Of a DNA stretch of 64,000 nucleotides, positions 17,571-26,658 are shown one piece after another. The translations under genes and the position numbers were made by a program. The notes beneath the pieces are model-generated. The model did no database searches and was not told the origin of the DNA. It saw only the letters and a list, made by a program, of their open reading frames with translations. Within the stretch, counting starts at the first letter, position 1; each line of letters starts with the position of its first letter. Location of the stretch: NCBI RefSeq assembly GCF_003015185.1, contig NZ_CP027861.1, positions 85,387 to 149,386 on the forward strand, read 5' to 3'. This stretch comes from Ahniella affigens (GTDB lineage Bacteria > Pseudomonadota > Gammaproteobacteria > Xanthomonadales > Ahniellaceae).

Positions 17571-19166
17571 GTGCTGATGAATAAGGCGGCGCTTGATCAC
17601 CTCACCGAAGTTGAAAAACTGCGCGCCGAGCTCGCGCAGCGTGATGCGGTGATCGCCAGTCGCGATGCGGCAATCGCCAGTCTTGATGCGGTGATTGCCA
17701 GCCGGGAACAGGTGATCGCCAAGCGCGACGCCGAGATCCGCTTCAAGTCGGCGAAGATCGAGCAGCTGACGCACACCATTGCCGTGCCGCAGCGACTGCA
17801 GTTTGCGGCGCGTTCCGAGAAGTTTGATCCTGCGCAGCAGTCCATGTTCGACGCCGCAATCGGTGCCGATCTCGCGATGGTCGAGACCGAGTTGGAACAA
17901 CTGTCGCCACCGCGCGAACGGGCGCAACCGAAGCGCCAGCCCTTGCCGCCGGAACTGCCGCGTGTCGAAGAACGCATCGAGCCGACGTCGTGCAGCTGCG
18001 GTGTCTGTGGCGGTGAACTGCACTGCATCGGCGAAGAGATCAGTGAGAAGCTCGACGTGAAGCCGGTCGAGTTCTTCGTGCGCAAGATCATCCGCCCGAA
18101 ACTCGCCTGCCGCGGCTGCGAAACGATCCACACGCCGCCGACGCTGCCGGCGATCATCGAACGCGGCATCGCCGCACCCGGCCTGCTCGCGCATGTATTG
18201 ATCAGCAAGTATGCCGACCACCTGCCGCTGACCCGCCAACGCGAGATGCTCGCGCGCAGCGGCGTCACCCTGCCAGTCTCGACCTTGGCCGAATGGGTCG
18301 GTGCCACCGGCTTCGCGCTGCAGCCGCTGGTCGATGCGTTGCGCAGCGAGCTGCACCGGGCGAGCGTGCTGCACGCTGATGAAACCCCGGTCCAGGTGCT
18401 GGCTCCGGGCAAGGGCAAGACCCAGAACGCATATCTGTTCGCGTATCGACGCGGAGAGATCGCCGAACCGCCGATCATTGTCTACGACTTCGCCGAAAAC
18501 CGAAGCGGTGCCAACGCGCGACGATTCCTTGCCGACTACGGCGGGGCGCTCGTGGTCGATGACTACGCGGGCTACAAATCCCTGTTCCAGTCCACGCCGA
18601 TGCGCGAACTCGGCTGTTGGGCACATGCGCGCCGCAAGTTCTTTGAGCTGCACGAGGCCAACCAGAGCACGCTGGCCGCAGAAGCTCTGACGCGTATCGC
18701 CTCGATCTATGCGGTCGAGCGCGAGGCCGAGGCAATGACCGCCGAGCAACGCCACGTGCATCGCGAGCAGTACGCGCGGCCAAAGGTTGAGGCCTTGATC
18801 GCCTGGCTCGCGGCTTTGCGCCCGAGTATCAACGGCGGATCCGCTACCGCGAAAGCGGCTGACTATCTGCTGCGAAGAACCTCGGCGTTCACGGCCTACC
18901 TCGACGATGGACGCTTCCCCATCGATAACAACCCGGTCGAGAATGCGATCCGGCCCGTGGCAGTCGGAAGGAAGAACTGGTTGTTCGCGGGCTCGCTGCT
19001 TGCCGGCCAGCGCGCCGCAAACGTCATGAGCCTGATCCAAACCGCCAAAGCCAACGGCCACGACCCACACGCCTACCTGCGCGACGTACTCACCCGACTG
19101 CCGACGCAGCTGAACAGCCGCATCGGCGAATTGCTGCCACACACCTGGCAGCCGGCTAGTTCCTAA
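17571..19166 (+). CDS. tnpC: IS66 transposase TnpC, 531 aa
   Basis: DDE transposase. N-terminal leucine-zipper-like region, zinc-finger cysteines (CSCGVCGGEL and CRGCETIH, about residues 140-185), then catalytic Asp in HADETPVQ, Asp in VVDDYAGYK and Glu in NNPVENAIRP. GTG 17571 has GAGG upstream; ATG 17577 is possible. A 568-residue open frame on the opposite strand is an antisense shadow. Confidence 0.95.
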   Translation: MLMNKAALDHLTEVEKLRAELAQRDAVIASRDAAIASLDAVIASREQVIAKRDAEIRFKSAKIEQLTHTIAVPQRLQFAARSEKFDPAQQSMFDAAIGADLAMVETELEQLSPPRERAQPKRQPLPPELPRVEERIEPTSCSCGVCGGELHCIGEEISEKLDVKPVEFFVRKIIRPKLACRGCETIHTPPTLPAIIERGIAAPGLLAHVLISKYADHLPLTRQREMLARSGVTLPVSTLAEWVGATGFALQPLVDALRSELHRASVLHADETPVQVLAPGKGKTQNAYLFAYRRGEIAEPPIIVYDFAENRSGANARRFLADYGGALVVDDYAGYKSLFQSTPMRELGCWAHARRKFFELHEANQSTLAAEALTRIASIYAVEREAEAMTAEQRHVHREQYARPKVEALIAWLAALRPSINGGSATAKAADYLLRRTSAFTAYLDDGRFPIDNNPVENAIRPVAVGRKNWLFAGSLLAGQRAANVMSLIQTAKANGHDPHAYLRDVLTRLPTQLNSRIGELLPHTWQPASS

Positions 19167-19211
19167 GCACCGTCGCCGCCGAAGTGGAAGGTGGGCTGGC
19201 CGGACGCTTAC

Positions 19212-19219
19212 GCGCCACC
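19212..19219. repeat. right 8-bp target-site duplication of IS66
   Basis: GCGCCACC, identical to 16801-16808. Confidence 0.95.
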
Positions 19220-19255
19220 TTGGCGCAGCTCTTGACATTCGCCCTTGTCACCCAG

Positions 19256-19666
19256 CTACTGGCGAGTGTTCTTGGCCAAGTGTCTTGCCAGCTCCCTCTT
19301 CCCCTGTGACCTAATCCATGCGAGCCGATGCAACTGGTCGTCACTCGGCCTGGCCGTGCCCGCAAGCCATTTGAGCAGAGTAGGAACACTGGTTTCGACC
19401 AGGTCCGCCATTTGCGCCATCGTGAGGCCCTTCTTTGAACGAAGAATCGCTAGCCGCGATGGAGAAAAACGGCGCTGTTTGTTCGCATCGACGGGCGTCT
19501 TACTGCTGACTGTAACCTGGTGCCGGAGCGATCTAATGAGGTCCCTCGTGTTGGCAATCTGACGACGTTGGTAGCCGATCGCAGTCCTCAGAGGTTGAAT
19601 CGACCGGTTCAGCTCGATTCGCGTGATGCGACGAATCTCTTGCTTCAACAGTGTGCCTAGGTTCAC
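19256..19666 (-). CDS. helix-turn-helix protein, 136 aa
   Basis: The N-terminal half is basic and helical (QEIRRITRIELNRSIQPLR). The C-terminal half has an HTH: RLAILRSKKGLTMAQMADLV then SVPTLLKWLAGTARPS, as in Xre-type or CopG-distant regulators. GTG 19666 is preceded by GGGAG. It sits 37 bases beyond the IS66 right target repeat. A DNA-binding regulator is likely, target unknown. Confidence 0.65.
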   Translation of the reverse strand: MNLGTLLKQEIRRITRIELNRSIQPLRTAIGYQRRQIANTRDLIRSLRHQVTVSSKTPVDANKQRRFSPSRLAILRSKKGLTMAQMADLVETSVPTLLKWLAGTARPSDDQLHRLAWIRSQGKRELARHLAKNTRQ

Positions 19667-19771
19667 TGTATAGGCTCCCGCTCTGAGGTGACTGTGAGCC
19701 TAGCTGACCGGCGCCGAAGGTTCAATGCGCTAAGCGTTTTGCCGGAACGGTCAATGTCTCAGCAATTCGCC

Positions 19772-19791
19772 GGAGGCTCGGTGTAGAGCCT
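19772..19791 (-). terminator. hairpin after the NHL-repeat gene
   Basis: GAGGCTC / GAGCCTC with a 6-base loop, 26 bases past the stop of the minus-strand NHL gene. No long T-run follows. Confidence 0.5.
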
Positions 19792-19817
19792 CTCGGTGAC
19801 TGAACACTTGCGGTGCG

Positions 19818-22376
19818 TTACCGTGGCCAACGACCGGAAATTGGAATGTCCTGCGCAGCTTCTGCTGGTGGCACAAAGTCCTCGAAGCTATCGCTGAAAA
19901 CAACACCGGGTTGAGCTGGGGCCAACGAGATCTGGACTATTCCGGATTGACTGTCAAGAAAGAACGACTTCGTCACCGGATCGAAGACCCCAACGCGATC
20001 TTGTCCAGAGCCATCCCAATCGCCGGCGAGGGGACGACTGTTGGCAGGTCCAATGGCGCTGGTCCCATCCAAGGAAACGGAACCCTGTGCAAGCTGATTC
20101 GTGAACCTGAACAAGCCAGTTGTGGGAACATATCGGGCTTCCGTGATCAAGCCATCGGAATTCCAGTCGCCAAACACTGCTTCCCCTGCAGGCGAACCGA
20201 AAACATACAAGTACTGAGCCCGGGTGGCGAAAATCTCGTCGTAAAAGCGCGTTTCACCGATGATACTTTCGTGACTGGTGATGTCCGACAGCCCGTCAAT
20301 GTTCCAGTCAGCCGTTGCATACCTTTCGCCAAAAACGCCGCCTGTTTGTCGCACCGAGTTCGCAATCGAGATGTTGTCCCATCGATCCCATATGTAGACC
20401 ACACTCTCTCGCTGTAGGCCCGGCGTGTCGACTCCATCACCGTTCCAGTCGCCTATGACCGGCAGATCGCCGGGCTCCGCATCGGGTACCGTGAATGAAA
20501 GATCTGGCGTGCCAGTGGTAGCGGTCCTGCGCAGCAAGAACGTCTTGGTACTCGGGCGGTAGACACCGATGCCATCAATGCCGCCGCGAAGCGCACCATA
20601 GACGTTCACGACGCCGGAGTTTAGGAAGCTAACGTAAACTCGGCCAACAGCATCGATCGCAACGCCTTCGGGATTTGCGGGCGTACTGAATTCCGACAAG
20701 AAATCGCCCTGGGCGCTGAATTGCACGATGCGATGGTTTCCGCTGTCCGCTACGAACACGCTTCCGCGTTGGTCAACTGCAATCCCTCTAGGGTTGTTTA
20801 GGGATGCAGTCCCAACAATGCCGGCGCCGAAGTTAGATAGGAAATCAGTTCCGTCAAATTCCACAATGCGGTTGTTGCCAGAGTCTGAGATAAACGTCCG
20901 GCCGCTCCTGAGGTCGAGACTACTCGCTGCGGGTTGGCTAAGCTCTCCATCCCCGCTTCCTTGAGAGCCGATGGGCTGGAAGAAACTGCCTGGAGTCCAG
21001 GAGACAATTCGGCCGTTTCCGGAATCAGCAACGACAAAAGTCCCAAACCTTGCCGTGAGCATCATTGGCATGTTGAGCTCCCCAATGCCAGCGCCTTGCA
21101 CTCCAAACTGATTTTGATAGGTACCAACTGAATCGAACTGCTGCACGCGGTGGTTGAGAGTGTCGGAAACAAACACCCTATCATCGGTGGTGACGGCAAT
21201 CCCGTAGGGCGTATTGAACTGCCCGGGGGCGCTGCCTTGTGAACCCCACGAAGCGATCAGTGCGCCGTTGCTATCGTACTTGTGCACGCGAGCCTGAAGT
21301 GGGCTCGTGACATAGAGGTTGTCAAAGCGATCGAGTGCTATTTGCCCGGCTGATGTAAGAGTGGTTTGGAATGTCTTGATCAGCCGGTACTCGCGAGCTG
21401 CGTTCCCGATCTGAAATCCAACAATGAAACTCTGGTCGTTGTCAGCAACCATTACGAGCGGGCGACCCTTGGTATAGCCCGGACTCCGCGGATTCAAGAT
21501 TGCAATGCCCCGAGCTTCACGGAGATTGTTGGCGTGGTTCCCAGGGTGTCGAGAGGCTGCGTAGGCGACCACGGTATCGCCGGCCCTATTGATCGCAAGC
21601 AGCTGGCTAGTGGTCGGCGATACCGTCCAAATCAAGTCGGACTCGTCTACTGCGACGCCTTTGGGACTCGCAACGCCGGAACGAACGACTCGCAGAAAGA
21701 CGCCATCAGCTGAGAAGGCCACAATTCGGTTGTTGTTGGTGTCCGCAACGTAGAGATTTCCGAACGAGTCTAGTGCCAGGGCCGTTGGATCATCCAGTTG
21801 ACCATCGCCAGAACCTGGTGAGCCAAACGTAGCGAGGGGAGTTCCATCAAGGCCGAACATCTGAATTCGATCGTTCCCAAGCTCGCTCACGTAGATGCGG
21901 CCGTTGCCCGGGTTGTAAGCCAGCCCAGTCGGCGCGCTCAGTTGGCCAAGCCCGGCGCCCCCGGTGCCGAATTCTGACTGATAAGCGCCATTGACGAGGC
22001 TCAGTCGCTGAATTCGATTGTTTCCTTGGTCGGCGACGAAGAGGTCAGTGCCCACGACCACTGTTTGTTGAGGCGACTGAAACTGGCCGCCTCCTGTTCC
22101 ACCGCCGGCGATGCCGATAGTCCGAGGACATCCGCCTCCGATAAGGTCAACCTCACATTCGCGAATAGCATTCGTCGCCTGCTCGGACACATAGAGGAAT
22201 CGATCACTGGATGTGACGTGGGTCGGTCGATCAACGAAAGCCGGGCCGTTAGCAGGTAGCAGTGTTGGCAGCGGAGCAGCAATGCCTACAGTGCCGGCGA
22301 TTACGGCTGAACAATTCAGAGCCCCGACGATAGTGAGCGCTGCAAAAGTGGCAACTCGGACAGGTAGTTTTCGCAC
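19818..22376 (-). CDS. secreted NHL-repeat beta-propeller protein, 852 aa
   Basis: A Sec-type signal peptide (VATFAALTIVGALNCSAVIAG) precedes about a dozen NHL repeats, seen as the recurring pattern GNNRI..., VADSGNHRIVQF, LYVADTNNNRIVAF, at 45-50 residue spacing (residues about 45-560). The later part (about 600-820) has FG-GAP-like repeats GDWNGDGVDTPGL, ADWNIDGLSDI, GDWNSDGLITEARY. The end GVVFSDSFEDFVPP resembles C-terminal tails seen in exported proteins of Xanthomonadales relatives. GTG 22376 is chosen to begin the signal peptide. It is probably an extracellular or surface binding protein; it has no evident link to conjugation and may be a passenger gene. Confidence 0.85.
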   Translation of the reverse strand: MRKLPVRVATFAALTIVGALNCSAVIAGTVGIAAPLPTLLPANGPAFVDRPTHVTSSDRFLYVSEQATNAIRECEVDLIGGGCPRTIGIAGGGTGGGQFQSPQQTVVVGTDLFVADQGNNRIQRLSLVNGAYQSEFGTGGAGLGQLSAPTGLAYNPGNGRIYVSELGNDRIQMFGLDGTPLATFGSPGSGDGQLDDPTALALDSFGNLYVADTNNNRIVAFSADGVFLRVVRSGVASPKGVAVDESDLIWTVSPTTSQLLAINRAGDTVVAYAASRHPGNHANNLREARGIAILNPRSPGYTKGRPLVMVADNDQSFIVGFQIGNAAREYRLIKTFQTTLTSAGQIALDRFDNLYVTSPLQARVHKYDSNGALIASWGSQGSAPGQFNTPYGIAVTTDDRVFVSDTLNHRVQQFDSVGTYQNQFGVQGAGIGELNMPMMLTARFGTFVVADSGNGRIVSWTPGSFFQPIGSQGSGDGELSQPAASSLDLRSGRTFISDSGNNRIVEFDGTDFLSNFGAGIVGTASLNNPRGIAVDQRGSVFVADSGNHRIVQFSAQGDFLSEFSTPANPEGVAIDAVGRVYVSFLNSGVVNVYGALRGGIDGIGVYRPSTKTFLLRRTATTGTPDLSFTVPDAEPGDLPVIGDWNGDGVDTPGLQRESVVYIWDRWDNISIANSVRQTGGVFGERYATADWNIDGLSDITSHESIIGETRFYDEIFATRAQYLYVFGSPAGEAVFGDWNSDGLITEARYVPTTGLFRFTNQLAQGSVSLDGTSAIGPANSRPLAGDWDGSGQDRVGVFDPVTKSFFLDSQSGIVQISLAPAQPGVVFSDSFEDFVPPAEAAQDIPISGRWPR

Positions 22377-22658
22377 TGGTAATTGACCCCAAGGAGGTTG
22401 GCAACAAATTGTAACCGCGGACTCTAGCAACGCGGGTTTGAATAAAGCCTAACCGTCGCCGAGTAGTTTCCTCCCGCACAAACCTAGGGAATTTCCGGGC
22501 TTTTCAAGGGAATGAGTTCATCTGTGCGCGATGGCAGAGTGGTCTTCGCTCTCCCTCGAAGGTTGTATGGCGAAGTTGGCTGCCTCGGGATGGCTCTCTG
22601 GCAAACACCGCGACGAGTGCTTGAAATTGTTTGTTGCCGAGAGGACCGCAGAAAAGCG

Positions 22659-22686
22659 AAACCCCGCCGGTCGCCCGGCAGGGTTT
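22659..22686 (-). terminator. rho-independent-like terminator of the long minus-strand block
   Basis: Hairpin AAACCCTGCCGGG / CCGGCGGGGTTT with a 3-base loop, 50 bases after the stop of the last gene of the block at 22737. Confidence 0.75.
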
Positions 22687-22736
22687 GGTTGACGTGTTGG
22701 AATCAGCACTAGGGTATTGCGCCTATCGCCCAACCC

Positions 22737-23639
22737 CTAGGCCGGAGCGGTGGAATTCTGAAAGAACTGTTTCAAATCAGGCCGCCATTGCGACCATCTG
22801 TCGCGAAGCGCAGCTTGAAACTCCTCGTGAGCAAAGGTAGTCAGGTACTCATTGAGCTTTTCGCAGACTGGGGTTGGGACACGCACGTCAAGGTGTTCGC
22901 TGAAAAGAGTCAGCAACACAGGGCCGACTCTTGCTTTGAGACGCGACGAGAAACCGCTGGTTGCAGAGGCAAGCATTTCGATCGCCCCAGTAACCTGGCT
23001 GTGTTGATCACCCTCGAGCCATGCGCCGAAAAACGCCAAGGCGTTCACCAGTTTCAAGACACGATCGTGACTTCCATGGGGGAGCCATCTTGTGGTCTTG
23101 TCGGAGTACACCTGTGAATTCACTGGAACTTTGAAGCTGGTTGCACCAGGCCGAACCGTGACGAGAGATTTCGCATTGCCTCGGCGCAAAGATGGCGCTA
23201 GAGCCCCAAACGGTAGTGATTGGACAATTTGAACTGCAGCCTGTCGATGTGCGGCTGTTTGGGCATGTTCTGGTCGATAGGTTACGCAGAGCATCTCCCA
23301 ATGGGCGGCGGCATCGAAAGGCTGGGCGAAGTTCACCTCAATGGCCACACGACCAAAAGCGAGGGCATCGATTGCGAGCTCTTCAAGCTTGGCTCGGAAG
23401 ACGTCGTCTATGGATCTCCTCCGGTAGCCCTCGTGCGCTACTGCTGGCTCAAACGGATAGCCGTATTCTCTATGCTTCTTGGCGTAGTTTGTTGTGAGGC
23501 TGTCCCAGGTAGATGCTATGCATTTGGCATCCCGCCAAGCATCAATGATGCTGCTGGCGCGCTGATGGACTTGATCTCGGTCGGCAGAACCTGGCCCATC
23601 TCCATCTGACAACTGCAGAGATGATTCGTCAAGGCTCAT
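22737..23639 (-). CDS. hypothetical protein, 300 aa
   Basis: Soluble alpha/beta protein, last gene of the minus-strand accessory block. Acidic N-terminus, then a Trp/Tyr-containing core (EYGYPFEPAVAHEGYRR) and a long helical C-terminus. ATG 23639 overlaps the previous stop as ATGA, so it is coupled to the gene before it. No recognised domain. Confidence 0.68.
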   Translation of the reverse strand: MSLDESSLQLSDGDGPGSADRDQVHQRASSIIDAWRDAKCIASTWDSLTTNYAKKHREYGYPFEPAVAHEGYRRRSIDDVFRAKLEELAIDALAFGRVAIEVNFAQPFDAAAHWEMLCVTYRPEHAQTAAHRQAAVQIVQSLPFGALAPSLRRGNAKSLVTVRPGATSFKVPVNSQVYSDKTTRWLPHGSHDRVLKLVNALAFFGAWLEGDQHSQVTGAIEMLASATSGFSSRLKARVGPVLLTLFSEHLDVRVPTPVCEKLNEYLTTFAHEEFQAALRDRWSQWRPDLKQFFQNSTAPA

Positions 23640-24214
23640 ACGGTTGGTTCAGTCCGAGTGACACGGAGTGTCGGATGGTCACGTGATTCAAGGTCCTCCA
23701 GGAGATCGGCCAGATCCGGGGAGTCAATGTTGGTTGGACGAGAGGCGAGCCCTTGATCGTCCGATGGACGCGGAATATCAAAGGCATCACCCAAGTGCTC
23801 GCGGGACAGCCATGAGATTGCCTGAGTGAGTGGGCCGAGATCGGTGATCGCGATTCCGAGCCTTTGAGCCAAACAGGCTTCACGGGCTGAAGTCTCGTCC
23901 ATTTCGGGATTCTCTCCCTGCAGAGCCAATGCTAGCGCTTCGGTCTCGGCGTCAAGAGATGATCCGTCGAAGTACACTGCATCCTCATCGGGCACAAAGA
24001 CACTGGAGTGGCGACAAAGAAGTTTGGCACCTCTATAGAGCGGATACTGCAAGCCGGCGTCGTCAAACTCTGTGTGCATGTCAGGCTCAATGGTGGCTAC
24101 ATTTGGCACGAGACTCTGAACGACAGCAAAGGCTGCTGCGCGCAGCTGAGCGTGAGCATAGTCAAAGGCAGCGAATGCGGTCTGAAGACGCGTACAACAA
24201 TTGTCGGTGGTCAT
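23636..24214 (-). CDS. hypothetical protein, 192 aa, paralogue of the gene at 24640
   Basis: Unrecognised protein. Residues about 20-70 share a pattern with the 24640 product: YAHAQL...LVPNV...P.....FDDAG..YPLYRG against YAQAIC...IVPNV...P.....FDDSG..AERLRG. That indicates duplication and divergence. The C-terminus is acidic (DLADLLEDLES). The ATG overlaps the upstream stop (ATGA). Confidence 0.68.
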   Translation of the reverse strand: MTTDNCCTRLQTAFAAFDYAHAQLRAAAFAVVQSLVPNVATIEPDMHTEFDDAGLQYPLYRGAKLLCRHSSVFVPDEDAVYFDGSSLDAETEALALALQGENPEMDETSAREACLAQRLGIAITDLGPLTQAISWLSREHLGDAFDIPRPSDDQGLASRPTNIDSPDLADLLEDLESRDHPTLRVTRTEPTV

Positions 24215-24633
24215 GAGCGTTGTGACTCCTGACCTGAATGGTGATCGCCGATCGCATCAGCGTGGTCGAGCGCCCAGACAACTTCGACCTGGGAAGCCCA
24301 CTTCATAAATGCCTCGTTTCCACCAGATGCACGCTCTTGCAATTCAGCGTAGCTGACCGTGCGCATCTCATCGGACCAGCAATCCACATAGAAGCGTTTC
24401 AGATTGGCAGAATTCGGCCGCGCAAGCCGCTCCATCGCTGCCACAGCGTCATCATCGTTGAATCCCATGTCAACGGCAGTTCGAATTGCGTCGCCTAGCG
24501 TGAGGCGCTTTGTATGCGCAAACAAACTGAGTAATGCCGCGCCGAGACGGTCGCGCGCGTCGGTGGACTCAGCGAGTCGGTCGACAAGTAGTCGGCGGAA
24601 CTCGCCTTCTGTACGTGTTGTTTGGATGGTCAT
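24211..24633 (-). CDS. hypothetical protein, 140 aa
   Basis: Small helical protein with LGDAIRTAVDMGFNDDDAVAA, which reads like a UBA-type three-helix segment, then YVDCWSDEMRTVSYAEL. It lies between the two paralogous genes and is coupled to the downstream one by ATGA. The upstream gap is six bases. No function can be assigned. Confidence 0.65.
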   Translation of the reverse strand: MTIQTTRTEGEFRRLLVDRLAESTDARDRLGAALLSLFAHTKRLTLGDAIRTAVDMGFNDDDAVAAMERLARPNSANLKRFYVDCWSDEMRTVSYAELQERASGGNEAFMKWASQVEVVWALDHADAIGDHHSGQESQRS

Positions 24634-24639
24634 GTTGCA

Positions 24640-25173
24640 TCACGAGGTCTGTGTGGGAGCATCGTTGCCGGTGTCACGAGCCGTATCGCGCGCCAAGGAT
24701 CCAATCTCATGTCGGCAAGTAATCAACTGAACTAAGAAGTCTGCTGTTGCCATGAGAGACCGGGCTTGCACGTCATTGATGCCGAGGTCATTGCCGACTC
24801 TCCGGATGACGGCATCGACCAGCCGCTCCCCAGGTTGGGGCGACGCGCCATAGAAATCTCTGGTCTGCCGATCACCGACTATGAGTGCTTGTCGTGAGAC
24901 AACAGCGAGGCCTGGGACATCGTAACCAGCGCACGTATTGGATTCGAGCCAGATTCCGCGGAGCCGTTCGGCACGATTGCCGGAGTCGTCGAAGTCTGCT
25001 TCCACTTCTGGCGACACCGCGAATACGTTCGGGACGATCGCCTTGAGAATGCAGAACGACACGCAGATGGCTTGGGCATAAGCCTCATATCGTTGCTGCG
25101 TGAGCTGCTGAAGTCTGTCTAGTGAGGACTTGAGATCCTGGGCACTCGCGTGCCCGACTGATGAAGGGTTCAT
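24640..25173 (-). CDS. hypothetical protein, 177 aa, paralogue of the gene at 23636
   Basis: Helical N-terminus (DLKSSLDRLQQLTQQRYEAY), then the shared IVPNV / FDDSG segment with a Cys-containing middle (SNTCAGYDVPG). The C-terminal third is helical. ATG 25173 follows AGAGGAACC and a hairpin at 25189-25220. Function unknown. Confidence 0.67.
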   Translation of the reverse strand: MNPSSVGHASAQDLKSSLDRLQQLTQQRYEAYAQAICVSFCILKAIVPNVFAVSPEVEADFDDSGNRAERLRGIWLESNTCAGYDVPGLAVVSRQALIVGDRQTRDFYGASPQPGERLVDAVIRRVGNDLGINDVQARSLMATADFLVQLITCRHEIGSLARDTARDTGNDAPTQTS

Positions 25174-25188
25174 ATCGGTTCCTCTGGG

Positions 25189-25220
25189 AGCCCGACCGCG
25201 CCAGCGGCGCAGTTCGGGCT
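25189..25220 (-). promoter_or_regulatory. leader hairpin before the 25173 start
   Basis: Arms AGCCCGAactGCGC / GCGCggTCGGGCT lie immediately before AGAGGAACC and the ATG at 25173. One of the recurrent leader hairpins of this block. Confidence 0.6.
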
Positions 25221-25251
25221 TTGATTGAAGTGAGGGTGACTGAGTGCGCCC

Positions 25252-25590
25252 TCAGGGCGCGACGAGCGTCTTTGGTTTGCCGATTTGATCAATCGCGAAG
25301 CGTGGGCTGTCGGTGACCGTAATCGTTCCTTGGCATGCCTCAAAGCGGTCTGACTCCACCCGAATGATGTGCTTCAGCACGGTTCCGAATGGTCTGGGAC
25401 GGCCTTTGAAGCGGACGAGCGGCAGTTCGCTGGGGCAAATATCGGTAATCTCGACAGTGTCATTGCGTTTCGTGAAGCATGCAATGACTTCCGAGATCTC
25501 CGTTGGCTGAAGTGCGGCTGCGAGCGCGAGGCGTGCTTCGGCACTTGAACAGGAGGTGGCTGGTTTGTATTCGAGCTGACTCGATTCCAT
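25252..25590 (-). CDS. hypothetical protein, 112 aa
   Basis: Strand-rich C-terminal half (DTVEITDICPSELPLVRF, DRFEACQGTITVTD) after a helical N-terminus. It resembles small beta-barrel proteins in outline only. A TGACGC/GCGTCA stem lies in the 72-base gap upstream and the ribosome site is weak (GAGAAA). Function unknown. Confidence 0.6.
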   Translation of the reverse strand: MESSQLEYKPATSCSSAEARLALAAALQPTEISEVIACFTKRNDTVEITDICPSELPLVRFKGRPRPFGTVLKHIIRVESDRFEACQGTITVTDSPRFAIDQIGKPKTLVAP

Positions 25591-25662
25591 TTGGGTTTCT
25601 CAAAGGTTGAACGAGATGCTTCTCTGACGCTGAGTGCGTCCAGAAGGCGTCACGTGCTTTGG

Positions 25663-26403
25663 TTAGGGGAGCAAATGCGCGGCCTTGGCTCCAGCAAGCG
25701 CGCCATAGGCATCTGAGAAGTCGAGACCTTCTGTTCCGTGCCACTGGCCCTCTGTACAGCCTGGCAGAGCGATACCGACGCCTTCGAGCTGCTCGATCAG
25801 ATCGGATAGGGAGTGGGCTAGAACCCTGGTGATATCCATCGGAAGCGCGTTTTGGGGTGACTGACTGGGCTGAGACTGGGACACTGTCGACGCCGATGCT
25901 GTAAGCGGGGCGTCAGCGTTAGCGACGTGGACACTTTCGCCCCGATCTGCCGAAAGCGATATTTCATCGTGAGTTGAGTAACTGTCCGTGAAATAGTCGC
26001 GGTGGTCGAGAACAAGCTCTCCTGCAGCAAATACCGATATCGACCCTGATCCACCATCATTGTCCTCGTAGCAGTCACAATTATTCTTGCGTAGTACGAG
26101 ATCTTGGAGGTGCTTGCACATCTCGTAGAACGTTCCCTGTCTGATTGCGTCGGAGGACGGTTGACCATCACTCCACTTGAACACGCCTGGGAATTCGGGG
26201 TCTACATTGAATTCGTCCTGCGAGTCTCCGCTGCCCGCGTAGTCCATTTCGATCATTTCCACACCGTTCGTGCGCATTGTGTCTACGATCAATTCGAGGA
26301 GGACCCGAATCTGTGCTGTGAGGCTGATCGAACGGGAGGCTTCGGTCAAAGCTGCCTCTTCGGGCGTGCTTTGGTCGCACCGGGTTTCCGTAAGTGTTTC
26401 CAT
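25663..26403 (-). CDS. hypothetical acidic protein (DUF6878-like pattern), 246 aa
   Basis: Residues about 45-150 read as one domain: GVEMIEMDYAGSGDSQDEF, then LVLRKNNCDCYEDNDGGSGS and LDHRDYFTDSYSTHDEI. The Y-G-SGDS and DGGSG patterns are those of a domain of unknown function found in plasmid/ICE proteins (DUF6878-like; tentative). A Ser/Gln-rich linker and helical tail follow. A hairpin (26418-26431) and AGGAAC precede ATG 26403. Confidence 0.62.
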   Translation of the reverse strand: METLTETRCDQSTPEEAALTEASRSISLTAQIRVLLELIVDTMRTNGVEMIEMDYAGSGDSQDEFNVDPEFPGVFKWSDGQPSSDAIRQGTFYEMCKHLQDLVLRKNNCDCYEDNDGGSGSISVFAAGELVLDHRDYFTDSYSTHDEISLSADRGESVHVANADAPLTASASTVSQSQPSQSPQNALPMDITRVLAHSLSDLIEQLEGVGIALPGCTEGQWHGTEGLDFSDAYGALAGAKAAHLLP

Positions 26404-26417
26404 GTGAGTTCCTGATG

Positions 26418-26431
26418 ACTGCTGAAGCAGT
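26418..26431 (-). promoter_or_regulatory. leader hairpin before the 26403 start
   Basis: ACTGC-ttca-GCAGT, four bases before AGGAAC. A second GCAGGGGC...GCCCCTGC stem (about 26609-26629) lies farther upstream in the 255-base gap, which holds no gene. Confidence 0.5.
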
Positions 26432-26658
26432 TGCTGCCTTTTTGGGGTGTGAGAACGGCGCTATTGAGCCGTGTACTTATTGCGTCGATGTCGCTCGACG
26501 AACGTTCGGGCTGTTGCCCAGATGCTGATCTCAGCCGTCTACGGCCGACTCAGATGAGGATCCGGGGTGGGTTCGCAGCAACGATTCAGTAGCAGCGACT
26601 CTGGATCACGCAGGGGCACTTGGCCCCTGCTGATTCGGAATCGCTCCCTGGCGGGCGT

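Larger units (their letters stand above)
16809..19211. mobile_element. complete IS66-family insertion sequence, 2403 bp
   Basis: Both ends begin GTAAGCGTCCGGCCA and the 26-bp terminal inverted repeats match at all but about two positions. The element is flanked by the 8-bp direct repeat GCGCCACC (16801-16808 and 19212-19219), the target-site size of IS66. It contains tnpA, tnpB and tnpC intact in order. Matching repeats and open frames suggest recent insertion. The joined flanks do not restore an obvious gene. Confidence 0.96.

Noticed and set aside
17532..19238. 568-residue open frame antisense to tnpC
   Set aside because: Shadow of the IS66 transposase. Arg/Gly-rich translation without domains; the sense frame has full IS66 motifs.
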